Source: Zygnema circumcarinatum
Lineage: Eukaryota; Streptophyta; Zygnematophyceae; Zygnematales; Zygnemataceae
Length of the DNA: 64,000 nt
Assembly (NCBI GenBank): GCA_037447605.1
Contig: CM074823.1
Coordinates: forward strand, 1-64,000
Direction: 5' to 3'
Notes under the pieces: generated by a model
Seen by the model: the letters and a program-made list of their open reading frames with translations, nothing else
The model's database searches: none
Told to the model about the DNA's origin: nothing
Translations under genes and position numbers: made by a program
Shown here: in pieces, positions 14,510-26,300 of the stretch
How the letters are laid out: every line of letters starts with the position of its first letter
How positions within the stretch are numbered: the stretch's first letter is position 1

Positions 14510-17110
14510 GTTATATAACTTTTTGTCTTTTTACTCTTTTTGCACCGGAATTTCGCAGCGTTACTCTCTGATTAGAGTCCGCCGTATGCACAAAAGAGTT
14601 TGAGTCGATTAAGCGTTCTCCACTGACCGGATATGGACGTTTTCGTGACGTCTTGATAGGTTGCGTTCACATACACGTCCACTCCGTTATACATAACTTT
14701 TTGTCTTTTTGACTATTTTGCCTTAAAGGGAATTTCTCAGCGTCACTCTCACGATTAGTCCGCCGTATGCACAAAAGTTTGAGGTCAATTAAGCGTTGTC
14801 CACTACTATTCAAATATGGACGTTTTTGTGACACGTGCAATAAGTTGCGTTCCTATACATGTCAACTCCGTTATACATAACTTTTTTGTCTTTTACTCTT
14901 TTGCATCGAAATTTCTTAGCGGCACTGCGCGAGGTCGCCGTATGCACAAAAGTTTGAGTGATTAAGCCCCGTTCTCCACCTATTCCGGATGGACGTTTTG
15001 TGACCGCGTCTGATAGTTGCACGTTCACTACATACGTCCACTCCGTTATACATAACTTTTTTTGTCTTTTATTCTTTTGCACCGAAATTTCTCAGCGTCA
15101 CTCTTACGATTGAGTCCGCCGTATGCACAAAAAGTTTGAGTCAATTAAGCGTTGTCCTATTACGGATATGGACGTTTTGTGACACGTCGCGATAAGTTGC
15201 GTTCACATACGTAATCCCACTCCGTTATACATAGCTTTTTTGTCTTTTATTCTTTTGCACCGAAATTTCTCAGCGTCACTCTACAGTGAGTCCGCCGTAT
15301 GCACAAAAAGTTTGAGTCGATTAAGCGTTCTCCTGATACCGGATATGGACGTTTTTGTGGCGCGTCGCGATGAGTTGCGTTCACCCCATGCAACGTCCAC
15401 TCCGTGACCACATAACTTTTTGTCTTTTATTCTTTTGCACCGAAATTTCTCAGCGTCACTCTACAGTGAGTCCGCCGTATGCACAAAAAGTTTGAGTCAA
15501 TTAAGCGTTGTCCCTATTCAGATATGGACGTTTTTGTGACACGTGCAATAAGTTGCGTTCCTATACACGTCCACTCCGTTATATATAACTTTTTTGTCTT
15601 TTACTTTTGTGCTCCGAAATTTCTTAGCGTCACTCTACTGTGTGTCCGCCGTATGCACAAAACGTTTGAGTCCATTTGGCGTTCTCCCTATTCAAATATG
15701 GACGTTTTTTTGTGACACCGTCGCGATAGGATTCTTGCGTTCACCCGTACATGTCCGCTCCGTTATACATAACTTTTTGTCTTTTTACTCTTTTGCACCA
15801 GGAATTTCACAGGCGTCGACTCTCTGATGAGTCCGCCGTAATGCACAAAAAGTTTGAGAATCCCGATTAAGCGTTCTCCTGACCAGGATATGGACGTTTT
15901 TGTGACCGCGCGTCGCGATAAATTTGTGTTCGCACACTCACGGTATCCCTCCGTTATCACGTAGCCGGTACACAACTAGCTGCTGGCGAAATTTCGCAGC
16001 GTTACTCTCACGATTGAAGGTCCGCCGTATGCACAAAAGTTTGAAAGGTCATTTTAATGGTTCTCTATTCAGATATGGACGTTTTGTGACGCGTCTGATA
16101 GGTTCGTTCATACACGTCGACTCCGTTATACATAGCACATCTTTTATTCTTTTGCACCGAAATTTCTCAGCGTCACTCTGATTGAGTCCGCCGTATGCAC
16201 AAAAGTTTGGTCGGTCGCGTTGTCACTATTGGATATGGACGTTTTTGACACGTCGCGATAAGTTCGCGTTCTATCGTGTCCAGCTCGGGTTATACATAAC
16301 TTTTTTTGTCTTTTTACTCACCATTGCATCCAGATTTCTTAGCGGCGCTCACAATTTTGAGTCCATGAGTATGCCTAAAAAAGTTTAAGTCCGATTAAGC
16401 CCGTTCTCCACTGATATTCGGATATGGACGTTTTTGTGACACGTCTGCCGATAGGTTGCGTTCTTTATCTGGCGTCAGCTACGTGATCGTAACTTTTTTG
16501 TCTTTTATTAACTGGCGCTGCGGGGAATTTCACCGGCTGTCGACTCTCTGATGAGTCCGCCGTATGCAAAAAGTTTGAGTCGGTCGCGTTATCCCACTTA
16601 TTGAGATAACGGACGTTTTTGTGACACGTGCAATAAGTTTGGGTTCTTAATACCGATAAAATCCGTTATCTCTCGCTTTTATGCTTTTCTAACTTTTGTG
16701 CTCCGGGAGATTTCTTGGCGTCGGCTCGCTGCGGTATCGCCGTACAAAGGGTGGTCCATTTGGCGTTCGCCGGATATGGACAACGTTTTGCGGCGGTGAT
16801 AAGTTCGTTCACTATCGTATCCGGCTCCGTTATAAGCACGTAACTTCGCTCTTTCGCTGCCCGAAATTCGGCGTCGGCTCTGATTGAGTCGCCGTATGCA
16901 CAAGTTTTAGATCAATTAAGCGTTATCCCCATTCGGAATATGGACGTTTTGTAGTGGCGTCGCGGGTAGGTTTGCGTTCACCTATCACGCGTCGACTCAG
17001 GTTGCATACCCCGCCAACGATTTTTGTCTTTTACCTTTTGCACCGGAATTTCTGCGGCGTAAAACTCTGATGCCGGAGTCGCCGTATGCACAAAAAGTTT
17101 GAGTCGATTA
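14510..17110 (+). repeat. Largest degenerate patch in satellite A
   Basis: About fifteen monomers, with the strongest decay at 15,900-17,050, where only short anchors such as gccgtatgcac and atatggacg survive. Recurrent forms include ctgaccggatatgg for ctattcagatatgg and tctgatgagtcc for tctacagtgagtcc. Near-consensus monomers lie within and around it, for example at 14,350-14,510 and 15,430-15,700. Minus-strand open frames here are by-products of the repeat. Confidence 0.8.
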
Positions 17111-18969
17111 AGCGTTCTCCTTATTCAGATATGGACGTTTTTGTGACACGTGCAATAGGTTGCGTTCCTATACACGTCCACTCCGTTATACATAACGTTT
17201 TTGTCTTTTACGCTTTTGCACCGAAAATTCTCAGCGTCACTCTACAGTGAGTCCGCCGTATGCACAAAAAGTTTGAGTCAATTAAGCGTTCTCCCTATTC
17301 ACATATGGACGTTTTAGTGACACGTGCAATAGGTTGCGTTCCTATACACGTCCACTCCGTTATACATAACTTTTTTGTCTTTTACTCTTTTGCACCGGGA
17401 ATTTCTCAGCGTCACTCTGATTGGAGTCCGCCGTATGCACAAAAAGTTTGAGTCAATTAAGCGTTCTCCTATTCAGATATGGACGTTTTGTGACACGCGT
17501 CGCGATAGGTTAGCGTTCTATACACGTCCACTCCGTTATATAACTTTTTGCTTTTATTCTTTTGCACCAGAATTTCTCAGCGTCACTCTACAGTGAGTCC
17601 GCCGTATGCACAAAAGTTTATCAATTAAGCGTTGTCCCTATTCAGATATGGACGTTTTTGTGACACGTGCAATAAGTTGCGTTCCTATACATGTCCACTC
17701 CGTTGTACATTACTTTTTTGTCTTTTACTCTTTTTTACCGAAATTTCTCAGCGTCACTCTACAGTGAGTCCGCCGTATGCACAAAAAGTTTGGGTCAATT
17801 TGGCGTTCTTTCTATTCAGATATCGACGTTTTTGATGACAGGTGTAATAGGTTGCGTTCCTATATTTGTCCACTCCGTTATTCATAACTTTTTTGTCTTT
17901 TACTCTTTTGCACCGAAATTTCTCAGCGTCACTCTACAGTGAGTCCGCCGTATGCACAAAAAGTTTGAGTCAATTAAGCGTTCTCCCTATTCAGATATGG
18001 ACGTTTTTGTGACACGTGCAATAGGTTGCGTTCCTATACACGTCCACTCCGTTATACATAACGTTTTTGTCTTTTACGCTTTTGCACCGAAAATTCTCAG
18101 CGTCACTCTACAGTGAGTCCGCCGTATGCACAAAAAGTTTGAGTCATTTAAGCGTTCTCCCTATTCAGATATGGACGTTTTTGTGACACGTGCAATAGGT
18201 TGCGTTCCTATACACGTCCACTCCGTTATATATAACTTTTTTGTCTTTTACTTTTGTGCTCCGAAATTTCTTAGCGTCACTCTACTGTGTGTCCGCCGTA
18301 TGCACAAAAAGATTGAGTCCATTTGGCGTTCTCCTTATTCAGATATGGACGTTTTTGTGACACGTGCAATAAGTTGCGTTCCTATACATGTCCACTCCGT
18401 TATACATAACTTTTTTGTCTTTTATTCTTTTGCACCGAAATTTCTCATCGTCACTCTATAGTGAGTCCGCCGTATGCACAAAAAGTTTGAGTCAATTTGG
18501 CGTTCTCCCTATTCAAATATGGACGTTTTTGTGACACGTGCAATAGGTTGCGTTCCTATACACGTCCACTCCGTTATATATAATATTTTTGTCTTTTATT
18601 TTTTTGCACCTAAATTTCTCAGCGTCACTCTATAGTGAGTCCGCCGTATGCACAAAAAGTTAGAGTCAATTAAGCGTTCTCCCTATTCTGATATGGACGT
18701 TTTTGTGACACGTGCAATAAGTTGCGTTCCTATACATGTCCACTCCGTTATACATAACTTTTTTGTCTTTTACTCTTTTGCACCGAAATTTCTCAGCGTC
18801 ACTCTACAGTGAGTCCGCCGTATGCACAAAACGTTTGAGTCAATTTGGCGTTTTTTCTTTTCAGATATGGACGTTTTTGTGACACGTGCAATAAGTTGCG
18901 TTCCTATACATGTCCACTCCGTTATACATAACTTTTTTGTCTTTTACTCTTTTGCACCGAAATTTCCCA

Positions 18970-19630
18970 GCGTCACTCTGATGAGTCGCCGTATGCCTGA
19001 AAAAGTTTGAGTCAATTAAGCGTTCTCCTTGTTATTCAGATATGGACGTTTTTGTGACGTGCAATAGGTTCGCGTTCTATACGATCCACTCCGTTCCATA
19101 CATAACGTTTTTGTCTTTTCGCTTTTTGCGCGAAATTTCTCAGGCGTCACTCTGATTAAGGTCCGCCAGTATGCACAAAAGTTTGGAGTCAATTAAGCGT
19201 TCTCCTATTCAGATATGGACGTTTTAGTGACCGTCGCGATAGGTTCGCGTTCATACACGTCGCTCTGTTATACATAACGTTTTGTCTTTTACTCTTTCAC
19301 CGAGAATTTCCTCAGCGTCACTCTACAGTGAGTCCGCCGTATGCACAAAAGTTTGAGTCAATTAAGCGTTCTCCTATTCAGATATATGGACGTTTTGCGT
19401 GACACGTCTTGATAAGTTCGCGTTCTATACACGTCCACTCCGTTATACATAACTTTTGTCTTTTTATTCTTTTGCACCAGAATTTCTCAGCGTCACTCGG
19501 TGAGTCCGCCGTATGCACAAAAGTTTGAGATCAATTAAGCGTTGTCCCTGACCAGATATGGACGTTTTTGTGACGTCTGCGATAGGATTTAGTTCTATGC
19601 ATGTCGACTCCGTTATACATAACGTTTTTG
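18970..19630 (+). repeat. Degenerate patch in satellite A
   Basis: About four monomers with shortened spacing and the same recurrent alterations as other patches, such as gataggttcgcgttc for aataggttgcgttc and loss of single bases in A and T runs. The array returns to near-consensus monomers by about 19,620. Confidence 0.75.
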
Positions 19631-22600
19631 TCTTTTACTCTTTTGCACTGAAATTTCTCAGCGTCACTCTACAGTGAGTTCGCCGTATGCACAAAAAGTT
19701 TGAGTCAATTAAGCGTTCTCCCTATTCAGATATGGACGTTTTTGTCACACGTCCAATAGGTTGCGTTCCTATACACGTCCACTCCGTTATACATAACGTT
19801 TTTGTCTTTTACTCTTTCACACCGAAATTTCTCAGCGTCACTCTACAGTGAGTCCGCCGTATGCACAAAAAGTTTGAGTCAATTAAGCGTTGTCCCTATT
19901 CAGATATGGACGTTTTTGTGACACGTGCAATAAGTTGCGTTCCTATACATGTCCACTCCGTTATACATAACTTTTTTGTCTTTTACTCTTTTGCACCGAA
20001 ATTTCTCAGCGTCACTCTACAGTGAGTCCGCCGTATGCACAAAAAGTTTGAGTCAATTAAGCGTTGTCCCTATTCAGATATGGACGTTTTTGTGACACGT
20101 GCAATAAGTTGCGTTCCTATACATGTCCACTCCGTTATACATAACTTTTTTGTCTTTTACTCTTTTGCACCGAAATTTCTCAGCGTCACACTACAGTGAG
20201 TCCGCCGTATGCACAAAAAGTTTGAGTTCAATTAAGCGTTCTCCCTATTCAGATATGGCCGTTTTTGTGACACGTCGCGATAGGTTGCGTTCTATACCGC
20301 GTCCACTCCGTTATATATAACTTTTTGTCTTTTATTCTTTTGCACCGAAATTTCTCAGCGTCACTCTACAGTGAGTCCGCCGTATGCACAAAAGTTTCCA
20401 GTCAATTAAGCGTTCTCCCTATTCAGATATGGACGTTTTTGTGACACGTGCAATAGGTTGCGTTCCTATACACGTCCACTCCGTTATACATAACTTTTCT
20501 GTCTTTTATTCTTTTGCACCGAAATTTCTCAGCGTCACTCTACAGTGAGTCCGCCGTATGCACAAAAAGTTTGAGTCAATTAAGCGTTGTCCCTATTCAG
20601 ATATGGACGTTTTTGTGACACGTGCAATAAGTTGCGTTCCTATACATGTCCACTCCGTTATACATAACGTTTTTGTCTTTTACTCTTTTGCACCGAAATT
20701 TCTCAGCGTCACTCTATAGTGAGTCCGCCGTATGCACAAAAAGTTTGAGTCAATTAAGCGTTCTCACTATTCAGATATGGACGTTTTTGTGACACGTGCA
20801 ATAGGTTGCGTTCCTATACACGTCCACTCCGTTATACATAACTTTTTTGTCTTTTACTCTTTTGCACCGAAATTTCTCAGCGTCACTCTACAGTGAGTCC
20901 GCCGTATGCACAAAAAGTTTGAGTCAATTTGGCGTTCTCCTTATTCAGATATGGACGTTTTTGTGACACGTGCAATAAGTTGCGTTCCTATACATGTCCA
21001 CTCCGTTATACATAACTTTTTTGTCTTTTACTCTTTTGCACCGAAATTTCTCAGCGTCACTCTACAGTGAGTCCGCCGTATGCACAAAAAGTTTGAGTCA
21101 ATTAAGCGTTCTCCCTATTCAGATATGGACGTTTTTGTGACACGTGCAATAAGTTGTGTTCCCTCAATGTCCACTCCGTTATACGCCTTATTTTCTTTTT
21201 ACTCTCTTTTGCACCGAAATTTCGCGGCGTTACTCTGATGAGTCCGCCGTATGCACAAAAAGTTTGAGTCATTTAAGCGTTCTCCATGTCCGGATATGGA
21301 CACGTTTTTGTGACCGCGTCGCGATAGGTTGTACGTTCTATACACGTCCACTCCGTTATATATAACTTTTTGTCTTTTACTTTTTTGTGCTCCGGAAATT
21401 TCTTAGCGTCACTCCTTTTATTATTGTCAGCCCGTATGCACAAAAGATTAGATCCATTGGCGTTCTCCGCCCATTATTCAGATATAGATTGTTTGTGACA
21501 CGTCGCGATAAGTTGCGTTCTATATATATCCCACTCCGTTATACCTGCTTTTTGTCTTTTATTCTTTTGCACCGAAATTTCTCATCGTCACTCTATAGTG
21601 AGTCCGCCGTATGCACAAAAAGTTTGAGTCAATTTGGCGTTCTCCCCATTCAAATATGGACGTTTTTGTGACACGTGCAATAGGTTGCGTTCCTATACAC
21701 GTCCACTCCGTTATATATAATATTTTTGTCTTTTATTCTTTTGCACCTAAATTTCCGGCGTCACTCATAGTGAGTCCGCCGTATGCACAAAAAGTTAGAG
21801 TCGATTAAAAGCGTTCTCCATTACGATATGGACGTTTTGTGACACGTCGCGATGGAGTTGGTTCTGCACTCCGTTATACATAACTTTTGTGTCTTTTACT
21901 CTTTTCCACCGAAATTTCTCAGCGTCACTCTACAGTGAGTCCGCCGTATGCACAAAACGTTTGAGTCAATTAAGCGTTCTCCCAATTCAGATATGGACGT
22001 TTTTGTGACACGTGCAATAAGTTGCGTTCCTATACACGTCCACTCCGTTATATATAACTTTTTTGTCTTTTACTTTTGTGCTCCGAAATTTCTTAGCGTC
22101 ACTCTACTGTGTGTCCGCCGTATGCACAAAAAGATTGAGTCCATTTGGCGTTCTCCCTATTCAGATATGGACGTTTTTGTGACACGTGCTATAGGTTGCG
22201 TTCCTATACACGTCCACTCCGTTAATCATAACTTTTTTGTCTTTTAGTTTTTTGCACCGAAATTTCCCAGCGTCACTCTACAGTGAGTCCGCCGTATGCA
22301 CGAAAAGTTTGAGTCAATTAAGCGTTCTCCCTATTCAGATATGGACGTTTTTGTGACACGTGCAATAGGTTGCGTTTCTATACACGTCTACTCCGTTATA
22401 CATAACGTTTTTGTCTTTTTCGCTTTTGCACCGAAATTTCTCAGCGTCACTCTACAGTGAGTCCGCCGTATGCACAAAAAGTTTGAGTCAATTAAGCGTT
22501 CTCCCTATTCAGATATGGACGTTTTTGTGACACGTGCAATAAGTTGTGTTCCTATACATGTCCACTCCGTTATACATAACTTTTTTGTCTTTTACTCTTT

Positions 22601-23299
22601 TGCACCGAAATTTCTCAGCGTCACTCTACAGTGAGTCCGCCGTATGCACAAAAAGTTTGAGTCAATTAAGCGTTCTCCCTATTCAGATATGGACGTTTTT
22701 GTGACACGTGCAATAGGTTGCGTTCCTATACACGTCCACTCCGTTATACATAACTTTTTTGTCTTTTATTCTTTTGCACCGAAATTTCTCAGCGTCACTC
22801 TACAGTGAGTCCGCCGTATGCACAAAAAGTTTGAGTCAATTAAGCGTTGTCCCTATTCAGATATGGACGTTTTTGTGACACGTGCAATAAGTTGCGTTCC
22901 TATACATGTCCACTCCGTTATACATTACTTTTTTGTCTTTTACTCTTTTGCACCGAAATTTCTCAGCGTCACTCTACAGTGAGTCCGCCGTATGCACAAA
23001 AAGTTTGAGTCAATTAAGCGTTCTCCGTATTCAGATATGGACGTTTTTGTGACACGTGCAATAGGTTGCGTTCCTATACACGTCCACTCCGTTATACATA
23101 ACTTTTTTGTCTTTTATTCTTTTGCACCGAAATTTCTCAGCGTCACTCTACAGTGAGTCCGCCGTATGCACAAAAAGTTTGAGTCAATTAAGCGTTCTCC
23201 CTATTCAGATATGGACGTTTTTGTGACACGTGCAATAGGTTGCGTTCCTATACACGTCCACTCCGTTATACATAACTTTCTTGTCTTTTATTCGTTTGC

Positions 23300-23335
23300 A
23301 CCGAAATTTCTCACTATATACGTCCACTCCGTTAT
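23300..23335 (+). other. Subfamily A/B satellite junction within a monomer
   Basis: Subfamily A runs through caccgaaatttctc and then jumps to actatatacgtccactcc, which is subfamily B sequence from the middle of its monomer. The next monomers are all B. The phase shifts at the join, so this is a breakpoint from unequal exchange or a deletion rather than gradual divergence. Confidence 0.85.
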
Positions 23336-26300
23336 TTATAACTTTTTTGTCTTTTACTTTTTAGCACCGAAATTTCTTTGCGTCACGCTACAGTGTTTCT
23401 GCCGTATGCAAAAAAAGTTTGAGTCAATTAAGCGTTCTCCGTATTGAGTTATGGACCGTTTAGTGATACGTGCAACACGTTTTTTTACTATAGACGTCCA
23501 CTCCGTTAAATATAACTTTTTTGTCTTTTTCTTTTTTGCACAGAAATTTCTCTGCCTCACGCTACAGTGTGTTTGCCGTATGCAAAAAAAGTTTGAGTCA
23601 ATAAGGCGTTCTCCGTATTCAGTTATGGACCGTAGAGTGACACGTGCAACACGTTTTTTTACTATATACGTCCACTCCGTTATATATAACTTTTTTGTCT
23701 TTTACTTTTTTGAACCGAAATTTCTCTGCGTCACGCGACAGTGTGTATGCCGGATTTACAAAAAGTTTGAGTCAATTACGCGTTCTCCGTATTCAGTTAC
23801 GGACCGTTGAGTGACACGTGCAACACGTTTATTTACTATATACGTCCACTCCGTTATATATAACTTTTTTGTCTTTTACTTTTTTGCATAGGAATTTCTC
23901 TGCGTCACGCTGCAGTGTGTTTGCCGTATGCAAAAAAAGTTTGAGTCAATTAAGCGTTCTCCGTATTGAGTTATGGACTGTTTAGTGACACGTGCAACAC
24001 GTTTTTTTACTATATACGTCCACTCCGTTATATATAACTTGTTTTTCTTTTACATTTTTGCACCGAAATTTCTCTGCGTCACGCTACACTGTGTTTTCCG
24101 TATGCAAAAAAAGTTTAAGTCTATTAGGCGTTCTGCGTATTCAGTTATGGACTGTTTAGTGACACGTGCAACACGTTTTTTTACTATATACGTCCACTCC
24201 GTTATATATAACTTGTTTTTCTTTTACATTTTTGCACCGAAATTTCTCTGCGTCAAGCGGCAATGTGTCTGCCGAATGCAAAAAAAGTTTGAGTCAATTA
24301 GGCGTTCTCCGTATTCAGTTATGGACCGTTTAGTGACACGTGCAACACGTTTTTTTACTATATACGTCCACTCCGTTATATATAACTTTTTTGTCTTTTA
24401 CATATTTGCACCGAAATTTCTCTACGTCACGCTATAGTGTGTCTGCCGTATGCAAAAAAAGTTTGAGTCACTTAGGCGTTCTCCGTATTCAGTTATGGAC
24501 CGTTGAGTGACACGTGCAACACGTTTTTTTACTATATACGTCCACTCCGTTATATATAACTTTTTTGTCTTTTATTTTTTTGCATAGGAATTTCTCTGCG
24601 TCACGCTGCAGTGTGTCTGCCGTATGCAAAAAAAGTTTGAGTCAATTAGGCGTTCTCCGTATTCAGTTATGGACCGTTGAGTGACACGTGCAACACGTTT
24701 TTTTACTATATACGTCCACTCCGTTATATATAACTTTTTTGTCTTTTTTTTTTTTTTACCGAAATTTCTTTGCGTCACGCTACAGTGTGTCTGCCGTATG
24801 CAAAAAAAGTTTGAGTCAATTAGGCGTTCTCCGTATTCAGTTATGGACCGTTGAGTGACACGTGCAACACGTTTTTTTACTATATACGTCCACTCCGTTA
24901 TATATAACTTTTGTGTCTTTTACTTTTTTGCACCGAAATTTCTCTACGTCACGCGACAGTGTGTATGCCGGATGCACAAAAAGTTTGAGTCAATTAGGCG
25001 TTCTCCGTATTCAGTTATGGACCGTTGAGTGACACGTGCAACACGTTTTTTTACTATATACGTCCACTCCGTTATATATAACTTTTTTGTCTTTTACATT
25101 TTTGCACCGAAATTTCTCTGCGTCACGCAACAGTGTGTCTGCCGTATGAAAAAAAAATTTTGAGTCAGTTAGGCGTTCTCCGTATTCAGTTATGGACCGT
25201 TTAGTGACACGTGCAACACGTTTTTTTACTATATACCTCCACTCCGTTATATATAACTTTTTTGTCGTTTACATTTTTGCACCGAAATTTCTCTACGTCA
25301 CGCAAGAGTGTGTCTGCCGAATGCAAAAAAAGTTTGAGTCATTTAGGCGTTCTCCGTATTCAGTTATAGACCGTTGAGTGACACGTGTACCACAAGTATT
25401 TACTATATACGTCCACAGCGTTATATATAACTTTTTTATCTTTTTTTTTTTTTGCACCGAAATTTCTTTGCGTCACGCTAGAGTGTGTCTGCCGTATGCA
25501 AAAATAGTTTGAGTCAATTAGGCGTTCTCCGTATTCAGTTATGGACCGTTTAGTGACACGTGCAACACGTTTTCTTACTATATACATCCACTCCGTTATA
25601 TATAACTTTTTTGTCTTTAACATTTTTGCACCGAAATTTCTCTGCTCATGCTACAGTCAATTTGCCGTATGCAAAAAAAGTTTGAGTCAATTAGGCGTTC
25701 TCCGTATTCAGTTATGGACCGTTTAGTGACACGTGCAACACGTTTTTTTACTATATACATCCACTCCGTTATGTATAACTTTTTTGTCTTTTACTTTTTT
25801 GCACCGAAATTTCTTTGCGTCACGCTACAGTGTTTCAGCCGTATGCAAAAAAAGTTTGAGTCAATTAAGCGTTCTCCGTATTGAGTTATGGACCGTTTAG
25901 TGACACGTGCAACACGTTTTTTTACTATATACGTCCACTCCGTTATATATAACTTTTTTTGTCTTTTACTTTTTTGCCTCGAAATTTCTCTACGTTACGC
26001 GACAGTGTGTATGCCGGATGCACAAAAAGTTTGAGTCAATTAGGCGTTCTCCGTATTCACTTATGGACCGTTGAGTGACACGTGCAACACGTTTATTTAC
26101 TATATACGTCCACTCCGTTATATATAACTTTTTTGTCTTTTCTTTTTTTGCACCAAAATTTCTCTACGTCACGCTACACTATGTTTTCCGTATGCAAAAA
26201 AAGTTTAAGTCTATTAGGCGTTCTGCGTATTCAGTTATGGACCGTTGAGTGACACGTGCAACACGTTTTTTTACTATATACGTCCACTCCGTTATATATA

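Larger units (their letters stand above)
1..23312 (+). repeat. 174-bp satellite array, subfamily A
   Basis: About 134 head-to-tail monomers; the array is already running at the left edge. The first anchors (gccgtatg) end at 60, 234, 408 and 582, giving exactly 174 bp. Landmarks in each monomer are gtgagtccgccgtatgcac, tcagatatggacg, gtgacacgtgcaata, cgtccactccgttata, a T-rich stretch and caccgaaatttctcagcg. The T-tracts and the near-nucleosomal length are typical of plant centromeric or pericentromeric satellites, but location is inferred. Several variant monomers recur in fixed order. The array is interrupted by degenerate patches, listed separately. No transposon is seen inside it. The open frames crossing it follow from the period being a multiple of three. 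Confidence 0.97.
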
